Assembly: GCA_036257535.1 (NCBI GenBank)
Contig: DATAFJ010000233.1
Span: 1-16,964, forward strand
Length of the DNA: 16,964 nt
Reading direction: 5' to 3'
DNA from: DATAEE01 sp036257535
GTDB taxonomy: Bacteria; Acidobacteriota; Vicinamibacteria; Vicinamibacterales; 2-12-FULL-66-21
Position numbers and translations under genes: made by a program. Below the pieces are notes generated by a model. It saw only the letters and a program-made list of their open reading frames with translations. It searched no databases and was not told the origin of the DNA. Positions 14,295 to 16,964 of the stretch are shown here, piece after piece. Numbering within the stretch: position 1 is the first letter of the stretch; every line of letters begins with the position of its first letter.

Positions 14295-14310
14295 CGGCCT
14301 ACGGCTTGCA
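14295..14310 (+). promoter_or_regulatory. Possible sigma-54 (-24/-12) promoter for the coiled-coil gene
   Basis: CGGCCTACGGCTTGCA has GG at 14296-14297 and GC at 14308-14309 with exactly 10 nt between, plus TTGCA at the -12 end, as in TGGCACGN4TTGCA. The -24 half is imperfect beyond GGC. An alternative sigma-70 reading (TTGCAG 14306-14311, GATATC 14330-14335) is equally weak. The rest of the 285-nt gap 14089-14373 shows only the two inverted repeats noted separately. Confidence 0.25.
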
Positions 14311-14337
14311 GCGCCGCGGCCTTCTGTCCGATATCCC

Positions 14338-14362
14338 TAACAGCGAGTCAACCCCGCTGTTA
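14338..14362. promoter_or_regulatory. Perfect 8-bp inverted repeat just upstream of the coiled-coil gene
   Basis: TAACAGCG (14338-14345), a 9-nt spacer, and CGCTGTTA (14355-14362) end 11 nt before ATG 14374. It could be a repressor operator or an RNA hairpin limiting access to the start codon, where no clear Shine-Dalgarno exists. Symmetry alone cannot separate the two. Confidence 0.45.
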
Positions 14363-14373
14363 CGCCGGGTCGC

Positions 14374-16964
14374 ATGAAAATCCTCTACGTAGCCAACGAC
14401 CGCCGTGCGGCCCAAATGGCCGCCAACGCACTGCGCGATATTGCACAGAATGTCACGCTGGCGTCGGCCGAAAGCCTGACTGCGGCCGAGCGCTGGCTCT
14501 ACTCCAACCGCGACGTCGCCGCCCTCATCGTCGAAGCGGAGGTTCAGAACCAGAGCTGCGCATCGCTGGTCCGGCACGTGCGCAGCCTGGCGCTGGCCGC
14601 GCCTGTCGTGGTGGTGACGCCCGAGCATGTAGGCGCGCCGCTCGCCGCGATCAAAGCAGGCGCAGACGACTACGTCGCCGACAATGAGTCCCTGCTTGCC
14701 GTGCTGCCGGGCGTCGTCGGCCGGGCGATGCAGCGCAAACAGGCGGTTCAGGCGCCGGGGCAGGCCTTGCGCGTCCTTTATATAGGTGACGCCGGGCTGG
14801 CGCGCCGCTGCTTCGAAGGACACGGCTCGGCCATCGAGATCAACGAGGTCGTTCCGGGCTCGAACGGGACGCAGCATCAGATAGTGCCCGATCACCCGGC
14901 TGAAGACTTTCCGTTCGACGTTGTCCTGGTCGAGCAGGACCATCCGGGCGTCGACGCCTTTGCGATTCTCAAAGAGATCGATGCACGCGGCGTCGGCGTC
15001 CCGGTCATTCTCGTCGTCGAATGGGACGAGGCGCTCGCCGTTCCGGCGCTCAAGCTCGGCGCCATCGACTGCGTCGTCAAATCCGCGGACGCGTTCCGCG
15101 CGCTTCCCTTCAGGCTCGAACGCGTGCTGGCGGACAGACGCCGCTTCCAGGCGGCGCTGCAGGCGGAACGCGCAAACCGCGGAACGCTCGAACAGCAGCT
15201 CTCCGACGCGGAGGCGGCGCGCCAGCAAGCGGACGAACGCGCGTCGGCGGAACGGATGGCTGCCGCTCAGGATTCGAATCGCCGCGCGGAGCTGGAAGCG
15301 GAGCTCTCGCGCGAGCTGGCGGCGCGCAAGACGCTCGAACAAAACCTCGCGAACGCCGAGTCGCTGCTGAAGCAGGCCGAACAGGAGCGGCGGTCGGATG
15401 CTGAAGCATCGGCCGATCACGTGGTGAAGCTCGGGGCGGAGTTCGCCACGAAGCTGCAGCAGGCAATCCAGGCGCGCGACGTGGTGCGAAAGCAGCTCAC
15501 CGAGGCGACGGCGGCGCTCGAAGAAACCCGCCAGGCTCGGAAAGCGGACGGCGCCGCCGCGGCGGAACAGCTCGCGCGATGCGAAGCTGACTTCTCCGAC
15601 CGGTTCGCGCAGGAAGTGGCGGCCCGCAAGGCGCTGGAACACAACCTGGCGAATGCGGACGCCGCGCTTCACGATGCAGAGAACCGCCACGCCTCCGAGG
15701 CGGCGGCATCTGCCGACCTCCTGACGCGCCGCGTTGCCGAGCTGACCGCGAGCCTCGCGCAAGTGACGACGGCACGGGATGCGATGGCGGAGCAGGTGAG
15801 CGACGCCGTGCGGCGCCGCGCGGAGATCGAGGACCTGCTGCGGCGGGAGGTTGCGACTCGAACGAAGCTCGAGCAGAACCTCACGACCGCGGAATCGGCC
15901 CGCAAGCAGGCCGAGGAGCGGCTCTCGCTCGAGATGACGACGAGGGCGGCGCAACTCGCCCAGCGTCTGGCGCACTACGACACGGGGCTCGCGAATGCGG
16001 CCCGGCGCCAGTTGGAGCTCGAACGCGCGCGCCAGGAAAGCGCGAGCGAAGCGGCCGACGCGGCCGAGCAGCTCGCGGCACGCTCGGCGGAGTTGTCCGA
16101 GTCCACCGCGGCACGGCAGGCGCTGGAGCGCGCGTTGGCGGCGGCTCAGACTGCCCTGCAGGCGTCGCAGGAACGCCTGTCGCTGGAGCGCCACGCCGCG
16201 CAGCAGCACACGGCCCAGCGTGAGGCGGAGTTCGAGAGCCGGCTCGGTCAGGAAACCACCAAGCGGGAAGAGGTCGAGCAGGCGCTGGCAAGCGAGTCGG
16301 CTGCGCGGGAGATGGCCGCGCAACAGGCCGCTCAACGCCACGCCGAGCTGCTGAATCGTCTGACGCAGGCGGGCACGCGGCGCGAAGAGCTCGAGCAGGC
16401 GCTGAGGAAGGCGATAGCGGCCCGCGAGGCCATCCGTGACGCACTCGAGCAACGCCTCACGGAGGCGGATGCGGCGCTCCAGGAAACGAAGCGCGCGCTG
16501 GCGCAGTCGCAGACTGCACGCGAAGAAGAAAAACAGAAGCTGACGTCAGACCTGACGGCCGCTTCCGAACAGCTGGCGACTCGTCAGACTGAGTACACCG
16601 CTACCCTGGCAGAGGCGCGAGCCACCCGCGAACAGCTGGAGCGGCGCCTGACCGAAGCAGACACTGCCCTTCAAGCGGTCAGGCAACAGGCCGCGGCAGA
16701 ACGCGACACGGCCGCGGCGCTCGCGGCTCGGCGTCAAGCGGAGCTCGAAGGGTTGCTCGCACAAGAGAGATCCAGCCGGGCGAGCCTCGAACAGGCACTG
16801 GCGCAGTCGCAGGCTGCACGCGAAGCAGAAAAACAGAAGCTGACGTCGGAGCTGGCGGCCGCCTCCGAGCAGCTGGCGACCCGTCAGGCCGAGTACACCG
16901 CCAGCCTGGCCGAGGCGCGAGCCTCCGGAGAGCTCGCGGCGCGGCGACAAGCGGAGCTCGAAAG
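14374..16964 (+). CDS. Tandem degenerate receiver domains plus very long coiled coil (signalling protein, 3'-truncated by window edge)
   Basis: Open without a stop from ATG 14374 to the window end (863 complete codons). Residues 1-122 form a receiver-like domain (MKILYVANDRRAAQ, then AALIVEAEV, PVVVVTPEH, AAIKAGADDYV). Residues 132-254 form a second (LRVLYIGDAGLARR, FDVVLVEQDHPGVDAFAILK, PVILVVEW, GAIDCVVKSADAF). The normal phosphorylated Asp is Glu54 in the first and Glu187 in the second. The first also lacks the usual acidic pair (Ala7, Asn8) and the beta-5 Lys (Asp103 there); the second keeps Lys236. From about 255 the protein is a continuous Ala/Glu/Gln/Arg/Leu coiled coil with recurring modules such as AARKTLEQNLANAE. 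No catalytic domain lies within the window. Relatives with this layout often end in a histidine kinase, which would be to the right (inference). No Shine-Dalgarno is obvious. The long minus-strand ORF opposite is a codon-bias shadow. Confidence 0.85.
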   Translation, partial: MKILYVANDRRAAQMAANALRDIAQNVTLASAESLTAAERWLYSNRDVAALIVEAEVQNQSCASLVRHVRSLALAAPVVVVTPEHVGAPLAAIKAGADDYVADNESLLAVLPGVVGRAMQRKQAVQAPGQALRVLYIGDAGLARRCFEGHGSAIEINEVVPGSNGTQHQIVPDHPAEDFPFDVVLVEQDHPGVDAFAILKEIDARGVGVPVILVVEWDEALAVPALKLGAIDCVVKSADAFRALPFRLERVLADRRRFQAALQAERANRGTLEQQLSDAEAARQQADERASAERMAAAQDSNRRAELEAELSRELAARKTLEQNLANAESLLKQAEQERRSDAEASADHVVKLGAEFATKLQQAIQARDVVRKQLTEATAALEETRQARKADGAAAAEQLARCEADFSDRFAQEVAARKALEHNLANADAALHDAENRHASEAAASADLLTRRVAELTASLAQVTTARDAMAEQVSDAVRRRAEIEDLLRREVATRTKLEQNLTTAESARKQAEERLSLEMTTRAAQLAQRLAHYDTGLANAARRQLELERARQESASEAADAAEQLAARSAELSESTAARQALERALAAAQTALQASQERLSLERHAAQQHTAQREAEFESRLGQETTKREEVEQALASESAAREMAAQQAAQRHAELLNRLTQAGTRREELEQALRKAIAAREAIRDALEQRLTEADAALQETKRALAQSQTAREEEKQKLTSDLTAASEQLATRQTEYTATLAEARATREQLERRLTEADTALQAVRQQAAAERDTAAALAARRQAELEGLLAQERSSRASLEQALAQSQAAREAEKQKLTSELAAASEQLATRQAEYTASLAEARASGELAARRQAELE
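16501..16626 (+). repeat. In-frame coding repeat, copy 1 (coiled coil)
   Basis: The module beginning AQSQTAREEEKQKLTSDL is repeated exactly 300 nt (100 codons) later at 16801. Over the first 120 nt I count 13 differences (107/120), many at third codon positions, so the repeat is being kept at protein level. Confidence 0.8.
16801..16926 (+). repeat. In-frame coding repeat, copy 2 (coiled coil)
   Basis: Second copy of the module (AQSQAAREAEKQKLTSEL). It is followed by a shortened return to an earlier segment: CTCGCGG at 16933 starts a 30-nt stretch that matches 16720-16749 at about 28 of 30 positions. The coiled coil thus seems to grow and shrink by in-frame exchange between modules, and it probably continues past the window. 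Confidence 0.8.

Noticed and set aside
14260..14312. Possible cyclic-di-GMP (GEMM) riboswitch on the minus strand (GCAAGCCGTAGGCC, then AGCCGGGTT)
   Set aside because: Only the 3' half resembles the motif, the first stem and conserved CGCAAAGCC core are not met, and on that strand it points into the 3' end of the ada-like gene.
14299..16452. 717-residue minus-strand ORF opposite the coiled-coil gene
   Set aside because: Arg/Leu/Gly-rich translation with no recognisable domain. The plus strand has receiver motifs, heptads and an open frame running past it, so this is a codon-bias shadow.

Overview
The window is uniformly GC-rich, densely coded bacterial DNA. The first gene is a MacB/FtsX-type permease of the ADOP kind (Acidobacterial Duplicated Orphan Permease). 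With the intergenic repeat described below and the mix of glycosidases, orphan regulators and long coiled-coil signalling proteins, this points to an Acidobacteriota genome, perhaps class Vicinamibacteria. That placement is inference from gene content; no rRNA or other taxonomic marker is present. No tRNA, rRNA, CRISPR, integrase or transposase was seen.

Layout. (1) 1-2343 (+): an ADOP permease, cut at its 5' end by the window edge and broken into three reading frames by two apparent 1-nt deletions. (2) 2321-2730: a repeat region. It has a 120-bp tandem duplication that includes the permease's last codons, then a direct-repeat array built on AATCCGTGTAATCC. A degenerate copy also sits at 9256-9276, again touching a stop codon. 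(3) 2775-3627 (+): a two-gene operon of a cysteine-free ArsR-type repressor overlapping an SRPBCC/AHSA1-like protein, with an inverted-repeat operator at the start codon. (4) 3636-4220 (-): a GNAT acetyltransferase, and divergently 4266-5195 (+) an aldo/keto reductase. (5) 5247-5777 (+): an exported DUF6265-like protein that overlaps tail-to-tail with the next gene. (6) 9172-5724 (-): two exported proteins, a family GH44 glycanase followed 5 nt later by a putative alpha/alpha-barrel protein of unknown specificity, plausibly a polysaccharide-processing pair. (7) 12891-9276 (-): two overlapping genes for the half-transporters of a probable heterodimeric ABC exporter. (8) 12955-14088 (+): an Ada-type methyl-accepting regulator and O6-alkylguanine-DNA alkyltransferase. 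(9) 14374 to the window end (+): at least 863 open codons encoding two degenerate receiver domains followed by a very long coiled coil with internal duplications. This gene is cut by the right edge.

The most unusual points are the repeat family that abuts stop codons and has duplicated part of a coding sequence, and the last gene. Both of its receiver domains have Glu in place of the phosphorylatable Asp, and its coiled coil grows by in-frame duplication. Several promoters look leaderless, with a TANNNT-like hexamer 6-7 nt before the start codon and no Shine-Dalgarno sequence. Otherwise the genes are ordinary accessory functions (DNA-alkylation repair, export, polysaccharide hydrolysis, small regulators) with no sign of a single large system linking them.
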